Shown one piece after another: positions 55,505 through 64,000 of a DNA stretch of 64,000 bases. Made by a program: the position numbers and the translations under genes. The DNA is taken from positions 3,296,311 through 3,360,310 of the forward strand of contig NZ_CP069163.1 in NCBI RefSeq assembly GCF_018802765.1, read 5' to 3'. Position 1 is the first letter of the stretch; each line of letters starts with the position of its first letter. Under the pieces are notes generated by a model, which was not told where the DNA came from, did no database searches, and saw nothing but the letters and a program-made list of their open reading frames with translations. The stretch comes from Paludibacterium sp. B53371 (lineage in GTDB: Bacteria; Pseudomonadota; Gammaproteobacteria; Burkholderiales; Chromobacteriaceae).

Positions 55505-55627
55505 GCTGTGTTCCTTGCTCGAATCGGGTCAGTCAGCGGGAGGGCGACCGTACGCCACTCCCGATGACAATATGATAACGCGGTCGACTGGTGCAAGAAC
55601 ATGTCGTCACCAGTCATTTGCGCCAGC

Positions 55628-57205
55628 TCAGTGGCGGAAGTGCCGAACGCCGGTCAGAACCATGGCGATGTCATGCTCATCGGCTGCCGCGATGACCTCT
55701 TCGTCGCGCATCGAGCCACCCGGCTGGATGATGGCGCGGATACCCTGTTCGGCAATGACGTCCACGCCGTCACGGAACGGGAAGAAGGCATCCGAAGCGG
55801 CTGCGGCGCCGATCAGGGAGAGCCCGGCATCCTGGGCCTTGCGTGCCGCGATACGGGTGGAGTCGACGCGGCTCATCTGGCCGGCACCGATCCCGGCAGT
55901 CTGCTGGCCACGGGCAAACACGATGGCATTGGACTTGACGAATTTTGCCACGCGCCAGGCAAACAGCAGATCGGCTTTTTCCTGTTCGCTCGGCTGGCGA
56001 CGGGTCACCAGGCGCCATTCGGCCGGCAGCACATTGCGTACGTCCGGGGTCTGCACCAGCAGGCCACCGCCGACACGCTTGAGCTCAAAGCGGTTGGCGC
56101 CTTCCTGCAGCGGCACTTCCAGCACGCGCACATTCTTCTTGGCGGCGATCAGCGCCCGGGCTTCGGCGGTGAAGGACGGGGCAATCAGTACTTCGAGGAA
56201 CTGCCCGGTCACCGCCTCGGTGGTTTCGGCATCGACTTCGCGGTTGAAGGCGATGATACCGCCGAAGGCCGAGGTGCTGTCGGTGGCAAAGGCCAGACGA
56301 TAGGCAGACAGCGGGGTATCCGCCACGGCGACGCCGCAGGGGTTGGCATGCTTGACGATGACGCAGGCCGGCTGGTCGAAGGTCTTGACCGCCTCCCAGG
56401 CAGCGTCGGCATCACCGATGTTGTTGTAGGACAGCTCCTTGCCCTGCAACTGGCGATAGTGGGCAATCGAACCGGCGGCCGGATCCAGGTCGCGGTAGAA
56501 GGCGGCAGACTGGTGCGGGTTTTCGCCGTAGCGCATGTCCTGCACTTTGACGAACTGCATGTTCAGGCGGTTGGGGAACAGCGAGCGCTCGAGCACACCG
56601 GTGGGTTCGGCATCGACCAGCGCGGTCAGGTAATTGGAGATGGCGCCATCGTAGGCGGCGGTGTGCGTGAAGGCCTTTTTGGCCAGCGCAAAGCGGGTCT
56701 GACGCGACAGCTTGCCCTGCCCTGCCTGCAGCTCGTCGATCAGCGCCGGGTAGTCGGCCGCGTCGGTCACCACGGCGACGTGTGCCCAGTTCTTGGCGGC
56801 GGAACGCACCATGGTCGGCCCGCCGATGTCGATGTTCTCGATGGCGTCTTCCAGCGTGCAATCACTCTTGGCAATGGTGGCTTCGAACGGGTAGAGATTG
56901 ACGCAGACCAGATCGATGTTGCCGATGCCGTACTCGGTCATCTTGGCGACATGCTCCGGCAAGTCGCGGCGGCCGAGAATGCCGCCATGCACCTTGGGAT
57001 GCAGGGTCTTGACCCGGCCGTCCAGCATTTCGGGGAACCCGGTGTAGTCGGAGACCTCGGTCACGGCGATGCCGGCCTCTGCCAGCAGTTTGGCGGTGCC
57101 GCCGGTCGACAGGATCTGCACACCTTGTGCATGCAATGCGCGGGCGAATGCCACAATGCCGCTCTTGTCGGAAACACTGATCAATGCACGTTCGATTTTG
57201 CTCAT
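55628..57205 (-). CDS. purH: Bifunctional AICAR transformylase / IMP cyclohydrolase PurH
   Basis: From [16 protein letters not shown] at 57205 the protein is 525 residues. The IMP cyclohydrolase domain (about 1-195, [14 protein letters not shown]) precedes the AICAR formyltransferase domain, with the catalytic Lys-His pair in [13 protein letters not shown]. It performs the last two steps to IMP and also consumes AICAR released by HisF. The TTG start five codons earlier is unlikely. Confidence 0.97.
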   Translation of the reverse strand: MSKIERALISVSDKSGIVAFARALHAQGVQILSTGGTAKLLAEAGIAVTEVSDYTGFPEMLDGRVKTLHPKVHGGILGRRDLPEHVAKMTEYGIGNIDLVCVNLYPFEATIAKSDCTLEDAIENIDIGGPTMVRSAAKNWAHVAVVTDAADYPALIDELQAGQGKLSRQTRFALAKKAFTHTAAYDGAISNYLTALVDAEPTGVLERSLFPNRLNMQFVKVQDMRYGENPHQSAAFYRDLDPAAGSIAHYRQLQGKELSYNNIGDADAAWEAVKTFDQPACVIVKHANPCGVAVADTPLSAYRLAFATDSTSAFGGIIAFNREVDAETTEAVTGQFLEVLIAPSFTAEARALIAAKKNVRVLEVPLQEGANRFELKRVGGGLLVQTPDVRNVLPAEWRLVTRRQPSEQEKADLLFAWRVAKFVKSNAIVFARGQQTAGIGAGQMSRVDSTRIAARKAQDAGLSLIGAAAASDAFFPFRDGVDVIAEQGIRAIIQPGGSMRDEEVIAAADEHDIAMVLTGVRHFRH

Positions 57206-57241
57206 GATGTTTTGCGCCAAATGAGTAAGGACGGGACAAAC

Positions 57242-57270
57242 AAAAGGCCGCCCTGTCGGGCGGCCTTTTT
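57242..57270. terminator. Terminator between fis and purH
   Basis: GGCCGCCC pairs with GGGCGGCC around TGTC, flanked by AAAA and TTTTT. It sits just after the fis stop, so purH needs its own promoter in the next 36 bases or read-through. Confidence 0.92.
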
Positions 57271-57274
57271 ATCT

Positions 57275-57526
57275 TCAGATCAAATCATAGGATTTCATCT
57301 TCTTGCGCAGCGTGTTGCGGTTCAATCCCAGCAACTCCGCTGCCCTGGTCTGGTTTCCCTGCGTGTGTATCAGTACAACTTCCAGCAGGGGCTTTTCCAC
57401 ACAAGCCAACACCATATCGTAGATGGCAGACGGCGTTTCGCCGTCCAGGTCCTGGAAATAGCGTTCCATGGCCTGGCGCACCGATTGCGAAATATGGTCA
57501 TTGTCCTGGATGGTTTGCGTCTTCAT
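57275..57526 (-). CDS. fis: Fis family nucleoid DNA-binding protein
   Basis: The 83-residue protein ends with the Fis helix-turn-helix NQTRAAELLGLNRNTLRKKMKSYDL. It is shorter at the N-terminus than E. coli Fis, as is usual in betaproteobacteria. It forms the conserved dusB-fis pair, 21 bases after dusB. Confidence 0.93.
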   Translation of the reverse strand: MKTQTIQDNDHISQSVRQAMERYFQDLDGETPSAIYDMVLACVEKPLLEVVLIHTQGNQTRAAELLGLNRNTLRKKMKSYDLI

Positions 57527-57547
57527 CGACTTTTGCTCTTGTTGGTT

Positions 57548-58564
57548 TCAATCCTGCCCGGGCAGGGAATGTTCTTGGTATACCAGTCGTTCCGAGTCGG
57601 CGGCCAGGCCGGCAAAATAGGCGGCGACACAGGCATGTTGCTCGGACGTGCTTTCCAGTTGATACATGGCCTCGCGAAACGCATTGGCCCCCCGCAACCC
57701 GCGCGTGGTCCAGGCGATGTGCTTGCGGGCGATGCGACAGCCCGAGTATTCGCCGTAGAACCCGTAGAGATCGTCGAGGTGCGCCAGCAGGATGTCGCGG
57801 ATCTCCCCGACCCTGGGGGCCGGCAACAGCTCGCCATGCGCCAGGTAGTGCAGGATTTCGCGGAAGATCCACGGGCGTCCCTGTGCCGCACGGCCGATCA
57901 TGATGGCATCGGCACCGGTCTCTTCCAGCACCCGGCGGGCCTTCTGCGGCGAGTCGATGTCACCGTTGGCAATCACCGGGATCGAGACGGCCGCCTTGAC
58001 CTGGCGAATGGTGTCGTACTCGGCCTCGCCGTGGTACATGTCTTCCCGGGTGCGGCCATGCATGGCCAGCGCGGCAATGCCGCAATCCTCTGCCAGGCGG
58101 GCAATGCGCAGGGCATTGCGCTGGTCGCGCGACCAGCCGGTGCGCGTCTTGAGCGTCACCGGCACATCGACGGCCCGCACCACGCTGTCGAGAATGCGTC
58201 CGACCAGCGCCTCGTCGCGCAACAGGGCCGAGCCGGCCGCCACATTGCACACCTTCTTGGCCGGGCAACCCATGTTGATATCGATGATCTGGGCGCCATG
58301 GGCCACATTCAGGCGAGCCGCTTCGGCCATCTGCGCCGGGTCGGAGCCGGCAATCTGCACCGAAATCGGTTCTGCCTCGCCGCTGTGGTCGGCACGACGC
58401 AGGGTCTTGGTCGTGGTCCACAGGGCCTTGTTGGCTGTAATCATTTCCGACACCGCCAGCGCCGCCCCCATCTTTTTGCAAAGCATGCGGAAAGGACGAT
58501 CGGTCACGCCCGCCATGGGCGCGACAATCAGGCGGTTTTTTAACCGGTAAGGTCCTATAAGCAT
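57548..58564 (-). CDS. dusB: tRNA-dihydrouridine synthase DusB
   Basis: The 338-residue FMN barrel has VAPMAGVTDRPFRML, the catalytic Cys in INMGCPAKKVCNVAAGSALL, the substrate motif KTRTGW and FMN-binding GRAAQGRPWIF. It reduces uridine 17 in tRNA. The gene order dusB-fis supports the subfamily assignment. Confidence 0.95.
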   Translation of the reverse strand: MLIGPYRLKNRLIVAPMAGVTDRPFRMLCKKMGAALAVSEMITANKALWTTTKTLRRADHSGEAEPISVQIAGSDPAQMAEAARLNVAHGAQIIDINMGCPAKKVCNVAAGSALLRDEALVGRILDSVVRAVDVPVTLKTRTGWSRDQRNALRIARLAEDCGIAALAMHGRTREDMYHGEAEYDTIRQVKAAVSIPVIANGDIDSPQKARRVLEETGADAIMIGRAAQGRPWIFREILHYLAHGELLPAPRVGEIRDILLAHLDDLYGFYGEYSGCRIARKHIAWTTRGLRGANAFREAMYQLESTSEQHACVAAYFAGLAADSERLVYQEHSLPGQD

Positions 58565-58607
58565 GTTTTACAAAGGTATTACGGCTGAAGGGCGGCCATT
58601 GTAATGC

Positions 58608-58629
58608 TTTTTTACATTGTGGTAAAAAA
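58608..58629. promoter_or_regulatory. AT-rich 8-6-8 dyad upstream of dusB-fis
   Basis: TTTTTTAC and GTAAAAAA are perfect mirrors around ATTGTG, 44 bases before the dusB ATG, in an AT-rich patch that stands out from its surroundings. It could be a Fis autoregulatory site, a promoter region, or a weak terminator of rnpB on the minus strand. Confidence 0.4.
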
Positions 58630-58710
58630 CATTTTGCTTATTTTTTGGGCAGCATCGATAGCGGAAAGAAATCGCATGTGGAGACATGCGTGTGCCAGGT
58701 CGGCACGGAG

Positions 58711-59077
58711 GGTGGGAAGTCAGCCGATAAGCCGGGTTCTGTCGTTGGACAGTCATTCATCTAGGCCTGCCGTTACCAGCAGGCTCAAGCAACCTACCCG
58801 GGCGCAACGCGAGCCACGTTGGCGCGCCCCTATTTGGTCTTGCTCCGGATGGGGTTTAGCCTGCCGTCCGTGTTGCCACGTCCGCGGTGCGCTCTTACCG
58901 CACCTTTTCACCCTTGCCTGATCCCCGAAGGGCCATCGGCGGTTCAGCTCTCTGTTCCACTTTCCATCGCCTCACGGCGTCCGGCCGTTAGCCGGCATCC
59001 TGCTCTGCGGAGCCCGGACTTTCCTCCCCGTCCGCTGCAAGCAGCGAACGCGACGACTGTCTGTCTGACTTCCCGCG
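58711..59077 (-). ncRNA. rnpB: RNase P RNA (class A)
   Basis: On the minus strand the 5' end reads GGGAAGTCAGACAGACAGTC, followed by GAGGAAAGTCCGGGCTCC, the conserved CR-I, and near the 3' end ACAGAACCCGGCTTATCGGC followed by TGACTTCCC, which pairs with the 5' end (P1). These are the universal bacterial class A features. Length is about 367 bases. It is the catalytic RNA for tRNA 5' maturation. Confidence 0.96.
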
Positions 59078-59218
59078 GCGGATTCTACAGCAAGCCGGGG
59101 GTCTGGTCGATGGCAGCTCCATACAACAGCAGGGTTTGCCATGCCGCAAGGCTCAGGCAAATACCTTATCCTCCCCTGCCGATCCCGCTATACTGACCCC
59201 TCGCCTCAGGGGGAGGGC

Positions 59219-62200
59219 ATGGAGCTCACACAAAACAGACTATCGCGCTTGCAGCTGATCGGTTCCTTGCTGATCGTGTTTCTGCTCGCGGTCAGCATGT
59301 CGGCCTATTTCATCTTTTCCCACTGGCGCGATTTCTCCAATCGCCAGGCATCGCTGTCTGCCCAGTCGACCGAACGTGCCCGCGATCATCTGAAAGCCAC
59401 CAGCGAACAGACTGTGCTGATGCTGGGGGCGCTGCGCGAGCACGCCAGCCAGTCGCTCAAGCATCGGCTGCGCGAGCAGGTGGATCAGGCCTGGACGATC
59501 GCCCAGACCACCTGGCAACGCGAGCATCACCGCAAGAGCAAGGCCGTCATCGCCCGGGAAATCACCGATATTCTCAGTCCGCTGCGTTTCTATCACGGCC
59601 AGGACTATTTCTTCATTTTTGGCCTGGACGGCAAGGTGCGCATGCATCCCGATCCGCGTGTGCTGCACGACAAGGATCCGCTGACGCTGACCGACGATGC
59701 CGGCCGATACGTGATCCGCGATCTGGTGGAAACGGCCAAGAGTCCGGACGGTGCCGGCTACCGTTACTACCGCTGGTCCGAGCCCGGCCAGAGCGAGATG
59801 CTGGACAAGGTCGGCTATGTGCGCCGTTTTGCGCCGCTAGACTGGGCCATCGGCAGCAGCGAGTTTGTGGCCGGCTCCGACGACAGCCTGCAGCGGCGCG
59901 GCCTGCAATTGCTGGAGCAGTTGCAGCTGGCGCGACGCGACAATTTCATCGTCCTGGACCGCAACGGCATTCTGCTGATGTTCCCGCAGGATCCCTCGCA
60001 GGTCGGCAAGCATTTCCTGTCCCTGCCGGCACCGAGCCGCGCCCTAGTCGTCGATCTGATGGGGCTGAACCCGACCGGGGGCTTCCTGTCGTGCATGTTC
60101 CGTGGCCAGCATGCACTGGCCTATGGCCGCAAGCTGCCGGGCTGGGGCTGGACGCTGGTGAACGTGCTGCCGACGCAGACCATGATCAACCGTGACCTGG
60201 CCGCCGATCGTGACTTGCAGGACGCCCTGCATCAGCGCATCAGCGCCACCCTGCTGATGACGGCGCTGGCGCTGGGTCTGGCCGGTTTCTTTTCCTGGAT
60301 GTTCGCCAACTGGATGAACGCCCTGTTCGCCCGTTATCGGCGTGACTTGTGGAGCAGTCATCACGAGTTGAAAGAGCGCTCGCGCGAATTGCTGCTGTCG
60401 CGCTTCATGATGGACAACGCCTCGCAGATCGTCTGTCTGATGGATCAGCACGCCCGGCTGGCCTATCAGAACGATATGGCACGGCAGATTCTGGGCGATG
60501 ATCCGCAGATCCGCGATCAGCGGCTGGCGGCGTTGTTCCGCCATACCGAGCTGCCCTTGCCGCAGACCTATGCGGTCTTGCTGCCGGAGGATGTGCCGCA
60601 GCGGATTTTCGAGGTCACGCTGCATGAGATGGTCTATGAGGGTGAGCGTTACCGCTCGGTGACCGCCCATGACATCACCGAGCGCATGCAGGCGGAAGAT
60701 GCGCTGCGTCTGGCCGCCAAGGTATTCGAAACCAGTGCCGAAGCCATCCTGATCGCCAACAGCCAGAACCGCATCCTGAAGGTGAACGATGCCTTCCTGA
60801 GCAGCACCGGCTACAGCGAGGACGAGGTCATCGGCCAGACGCCGTCCATCCTGGCCTCGGGACGGCACTCGCGTCAGTTCTATGACGAGATGTGGAAGTA
60901 TCTGCGCGAGCACGGCAAGTGGTCGGGCGAGATCTGGAACCGGCGCAAGAATGGCGAGATTTTCCCGGAGTGGCTGACGATCAGCGTGCTGCACGATGAG
61001 CGCGGCAAGATCAGCCATTATGTGGCGCTGTTCACCGACATGACGGAAAGCAAGCGCCAGGAAGCCGAGATGCGCTACATGGCGGAGTACGATCCGCTGA
61101 CCGATCTGCCCAATCGTGCCCTGATCAATGACCGCATGCAGCAGGCGATTGCCGAGGCACAGTCGCAGGGCAGCGAGCTGGCGGTTCTGTTTATCGACCT
61201 GGACCATTTCAAGCGCGTCAACGATTCGCTCGGCCATGCGCTGGGGGACGAGTTGCTCAGGCAGGCGGCACAGCGTCTGGGACAGACAGTACGCGACATC
61301 GACAGCCTGGGACGCAGTGGCGGGGACGAGTTTGTCCTGATCCTGACGCAACTGAAGCGCCATGAAGAGGCCGCGCAGGTGGCAGAGCGCATGCTGGCGG
61401 CGCTGTCCGAGCCGTTCACGCTGGGTGAGCACGCCGTGCAGGTCTCGGCCAGCATCGGGATCAGTCTGTACCCGAAGGATGGGCGTGATATCCAGGGGCT
61501 GATGATGAGTGCCGACCTGGCGCTCTACCACGCCAAGGCCAGCGGCCGCGACATTTTCCGCTTCTATTCCAGCCAGATGAACAGCCAGTTCAATGAAAGG
61601 CTGATGCTGGAGTCGCGCCTGCGCGATGCTTTGGATCAGCAACATCTGGATCTGGTGTACCAGCCGCTGTTTGCCATGGACGGACAGACTTTGATCGGCT
61701 GCGAGGCCCTGCTGCGCTGGCACCATCCGGAGATCGGCTTCATCGCCCCGGAGCGCTTCATCCCGGTCGCAGAAGAAACCGGCATGATCATCGAGATCGG
61801 CGCCATGGTGCTGGACCGGGTCTGTGCGCAAATTGCCGCCTGGCAACAGCAGGGGCTGTCGGTCCTGCCGGTCACGGTGAATGTGTCGGCCAGCGAGCTG
61901 GCGCGCCCGGATTACGAAGAAACCTTGCGCGCGGCACTGGCCAAGCACAAGCTGGCCGGCGACAGGCTGATGCTGGACATGAACGAAGATGCCCTGATGA
62001 GCAATCCGGCACGGGCGATGAATGCGCTGGACCGCATCCGTGCCCTGGGCGTCGGCCTGTCGATCGACAACTTCGGCATCGGCTACTCCAGCCCGGTGCA
62101 CCTCAAGCGCTTCGCGCCGGCCATGATCAAGATCGACCGCACCTTCATCAGCGGCTTGCCGGACAATCGCGAGAACGCCTCGATCGTCTCGGCCATCATC

Positions 62201-62383
62201 CATCTGGCTCATGCGCTGGACATTCCGACCCTGGCCCAGGGCATCGAAACCGAGGCACAGCGCCTGTGTCTGTTGCGCATGGGCAGCAGCGGTTTCCAGG
62301 GCTTTCTGGCCGGCGCACCGCAGTCCGCCGACAGCATGGGACAGCGCTGGCAGCCCGCCGGCAACGCCTCAGTCGAATCGTAG
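59219..62383 (+). CDS. Membrane Cache-PAS-PAS-GGDEF-EAL protein with degenerate EAL
   Basis: The start ATG at 59219 follows AGGGGGAGG; the protein is 1054 residues. Order: TM helix (about 12-34), periplasmic sCache_2-type domain (about 60-245), TM helix (341-363), PAS (from about 395), PAS (from about 497), GGDEF (motif intact at about 701-705, with an RDID inhibitory site five residues before), and EAL. In the EAL domain the first Glu is kept (829), but DDFG has become DNFG (N951) and AEG has become AQG (Q1007). It is probably a diguanylate cyclase with an inactive phosphodiesterase domain. It overlaps tamB by 15 bases, tail to tail. Confidence 0.93.
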   Translation: MELTQNRLSRLQLIGSLLIVFLLAVSMSAYFIFSHWRDFSNRQASLSAQSTERARDHLKATSEQTVLMLGALREHASQSLKHRLREQVDQAWTIAQTTWQREHHRKSKAVIAREITDILSPLRFYHGQDYFFIFGLDGKVRMHPDPRVLHDKDPLTLTDDAGRYVIRDLVETAKSPDGAGYRYYRWSEPGQSEMLDKVGYVRRFAPLDWAIGSSEFVAGSDDSLQRRGLQLLEQLQLARRDNFIVLDRNGILLMFPQDPSQVGKHFLSLPAPSRALVVDLMGLNPTGGFLSCMFRGQHALAYGRKLPGWGWTLVNVLPTQTMINRDLAADRDLQDALHQRISATLLMTALALGLAGFFSWMFANWMNALFARYRRDLWSSHHELKERSRELLLSRFMMDNASQIVCLMDQHARLAYQNDMARQILGDDPQIRDQRLAALFRHTELPLPQTYAVLLPEDVPQRIFEVTLHEMVYEGERYRSVTAHDITERMQAEDALRLAAKVFETSAEAILIANSQNRILKVNDAFLSSTGYSEDEVIGQTPSILASGRHSRQFYDEMWKYLREHGKWSGEIWNRRKNGEIFPEWLTISVLHDERGKISHYVALFTDMTESKRQEAEMRYMAEYDPLTDLPNRALINDRMQQAIAEAQSQGSELAVLFIDLDHFKRVNDSLGHALGDELLRQAAQRLGQTVRDIDSLGRSGGDEFVLILTQLKRHEEAAQVAERMLAALSEPFTLGEHAVQVSASIGISLYPKDGRDIQGLMMSADLALYHAKASGRDIFRFYSSQMNSQFNERLMLESRLRDALDQQHLDLVYQPLFAMDGQTLIGCEALLRWHHPEIGFIAPERFIPVAEETGMIIEIGAMVLDRVCAQIAAWQQQGLSVLPVTVNVSASELARPDYEETLRAALAKHKLAGDRLMLDMNEDALMSNPARAMNALDRIRALGVGLSIDNFGIGYSSPVHLKRFAPAMIKIDRTFISGLPDNRENASIVSAIIHLAHALDIPTLAQGIETEAQRLCLLRMGSSGFQGFLAGAPQSADSMGQRWQPAGNASVES

Positions 62384-64000
62384 GGTGTAACGCGATTCCG
62401 CCGAGGCGTTATTGCCCAGGCGCAGCAGCAGCGACCATTTGCCGCTCAGCTGATACATGAGTTTCAGCGCCTGTTGCGAGCTGGTCAGACCGTATTCGTA
62501 GCCGAGGTAGAACGTCCGGCTCAGCTGTTTGCCGACGGTCAGCACCTGCTCGGCCGGGCTGACCGTCCCGTTGAGCAGGGTCTTGCTCTCCTTGCGGGTC
62601 AATCCCAGATCATCAAACAAACCCACCTTGTCGTTCAGGCTGCCGGCTGCCAGCTGACTGGCCGCCAGCGCCAGGAAGTTACTGTCCTGAGTGCTGTCGT
62701 CCGCCGCCCGTCCCAACACCAGCCAGGATAGTTTGTCGCGGTCGGTCATGGCGTCATCGGCGATCAGTTGCAGACGCGGCTGCGACACCGAGCCCAGCAC
62801 TTCGACACCGGCGCCGACCGGCGACATGCGGCGCCGGGCACGCACGTTCAGGTTGGGATTGTCCAGCGGACCGACGAAGGTAATGGTGCCGGCATCGATG
62901 TCCAGCTCCTGGCCATAGGCCTTGTAACGCCCCTTGACCACATTCACCTGCCCGCGCGCCGACGGCGCCATGCCCTGCTGGGCACTGACCTTCACCTGGC
63001 CGGACAGCTCGACATTCAGACCGGGGCCACTGAAGGCAAAGTGGTTGCCCAGATCCAGCAGCAACTCGACCGATACCGGCAGACTGGCCAGCGCCGACTG
63101 CGGCACGGGCCGGCCAATCACCATCACGTCATCGGACAGTGCCGGGGTGCCGGCCTTGGGCAAGTCCAGCCGGCCCTGATCGGCATGGACCCGGCCGGTG
63201 AGGGCAATGCGCTTGTCGTTGACACTCAGATTGGCGTTGCCGCTGACAACCAGCACACGGTCCGGGCGATCGAAGACGCTGAATTGGCGGATCTCGACTC
63301 GCACCGCCGCATCCGGGCGCATGCTCGTGCCGTCGCTGTCATTGAGACGCAACTGGCCGCTGGCCTTGGCCTCGCCCTGGCCGGAGACAAAGCGCAGCTG
63401 GTCCAGCCACAGGGTATGCCCCTCCAGCCGCGCCGCCAGGGTACCGCCGGCCAGCCGCAGGCCGGTGCGTCGATCACGCAGCAACAGTTCACGCCCCTGG
63501 ATCGGCCCTCTGGCCTGCGGATTGCCCAACGGGCCGCTCAGCGCCAGATCGGCACTCAGACTGCCGCCGGTTTCGGCCAGGTCGGACAAGGCAGCCAGGG
63601 AAGCCAGATGCGGCAGATCCAGTTTCAGACTGGCCGACAGGGGGGTGGCTGCATTCAGACGCCATGGCGCGGCACTCAGCTTGCCCCGCAGCTGCAGCTG
63701 CCCGACACCAGCCGCCAGCAACACGTCCACAGCAGTTTGGTCACGCGACCAGTCTATTCTGGCCCGGGTCTGGCCCAGGGCCAGGGCATAAGCCCGATTG
63801 CCGGCATCCAGCGTCATGTCGCCTGACTGGCGTTCAATGCTCAGGCTGCCATGGCCATCCGGCTGCAATGCCCAACTGCCCCCCACCACCAGGTCATGGC
63901 TGCCGGGCAGATCGAGCCAGGGCTTCAGCGCTGCCAGGGCCAGACCATCGAGTCGGCCATGGCTGCTGAGGCTGCCATCGCGCTGGCGAGTCAGACCGGC
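62369..64000 (-). CDS. tamB: Translocation and assembly module subunit TamB, C-terminal part
   Basis: The frame is open to the window edge, so the 5' part is missing; 543 residues are seen. The repetitive beta-rich AsmA/TamB character is clear (ANLSVNDKRIALTGRVHADQ, GQVNVVKGRYKAYGQELDI). The C-terminal DUF490 domain runs from PNLNVRARRRMSPVGAGVEV to the final YLGYEYGLTSSQQALKLMYQ and TLRFD. TamB spans the periplasm and with TamA moves lipids or outer-membrane proteins. tamA would be expected beyond the edge. Confidence 0.94.
   Translation of the reverse strand, partial: AGLTRQRDGSLSSHGRLDGLALAALKPWLDLPGSHDLVVGGSWALQPDGHGSLSIERQSGDMTLDAGNRAYALALGQTRARIDWSRDQTAVDVLLAAGVGQLQLRGKLSAAPWRLNAATPLSASLKLDLPHLASLAALSDLAETGGSLSADLALSGPLGNPQARGPIQGRELLLRDRRTGLRLAGGTLAARLEGHTLWLDQLRFVSGQGEAKASGQLRLNDSDGTSMRPDAAVRVEIRQFSVFDRPDRVLVVSGNANLSVNDKRIALTGRVHADQGRLDLPKAGTPALSDDVMVIGRPVPQSALASLPVSVELLLDLGNHFAFSGPGLNVELSGQVKVSAQQGMAPSARGQVNVVKGRYKAYGQELDIDAGTITFVGPLDNPNLNVRARRRMSPVGAGVEVLGSVSQPRLQLIADDAMTDRDKLSWLVLGRAADDSTQDSNFLALAASQLAAGSLNDKVGLFDDLGLTRKESKTLLNGTVSPAEQVLTVGKQLSRTFYLGYEYGLTSSQQALKLMYQLSGKWSLLLRLGNNASAESRYTLRFD

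Overview
The window is GC-rich, densely packed bacterial chromosome with no phage, IS element or plasmid genes. Gene content and order point to a betaproteobacterium, most likely Neisseriales/Chromobacteriaceae-like: an ilvI-ilvH-ilvC-psd-pssA-leuA cluster, a sigma-like/DUF3619/DUF3106/RDD operon, a his-hinT-tatABC run, and a NagE/NagF type N-acetylglucosamine PTS. The genus cannot be fixed from sequence alone.

Layout. 1-3.7 kb: a minus-strand envelope locus with a DUF6502-type protein, a secreted FecR-domain protein carrying four GWGGxGGTGxQ repeats, and a TPR/outer-membrane protein that seems to start at ATT. 3.7-5.2 kb: a TatD-type nuclease and an unknown 164-residue protein. 5.2-14 kb: one long minus-strand run, hisGDCBHAFIE-hinT-tatABC-DUF2069. 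14-21 kb: a YcgR-like PilZ protein, Sco1, an AraC/GyrI regulator, a GNAT enzyme, a cupin, a methyltransferase, bioD, a FUSC-type transporter, and two copies of a 52-base REP-like hairpin.

21.6-30 kb: branched-chain amino acid and phospholipid genes (leuA, pssA, psd, ilvC, ilvH, ilvI). Between leuA and pssA, on the opposite strand, lies a short threonyl-tRNA synthetase paralogue without TGS and editing domains. It is preceded by a 37-codon leader peptide whose last codons are mostly threonine and by two mutually exclusive RNA stems. leuA itself carries an in-frame N-terminal helix-turn-helix extension, and a perfect palindrome lies in the shared upstream region. This is the most unusual locus in the window.

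30-42.5 kb: sigma-like/DUF3619 fusion, DUF3106, RDD, guaD, marR, proS, kup, ampD, hemerythrin, transaldolase, phoBR. 42.6-50.5 kb: an Lrp regulator and the nagR-nagA-nagB-nagF-nagE operon, whose promoter is overlapped by three TGGTATT repeats at an 11-base period. 50.7-54 kb: an EamA exporter, a lone TolQ and two tandem periplasmic binding proteins. 54-59 kb: purD, purH, dusB-fis and RNase P RNA. 59-64 kb: a Cache-PAS-GGDEF-EAL protein with a degenerate EAL domain, and the 3' end of tamB.
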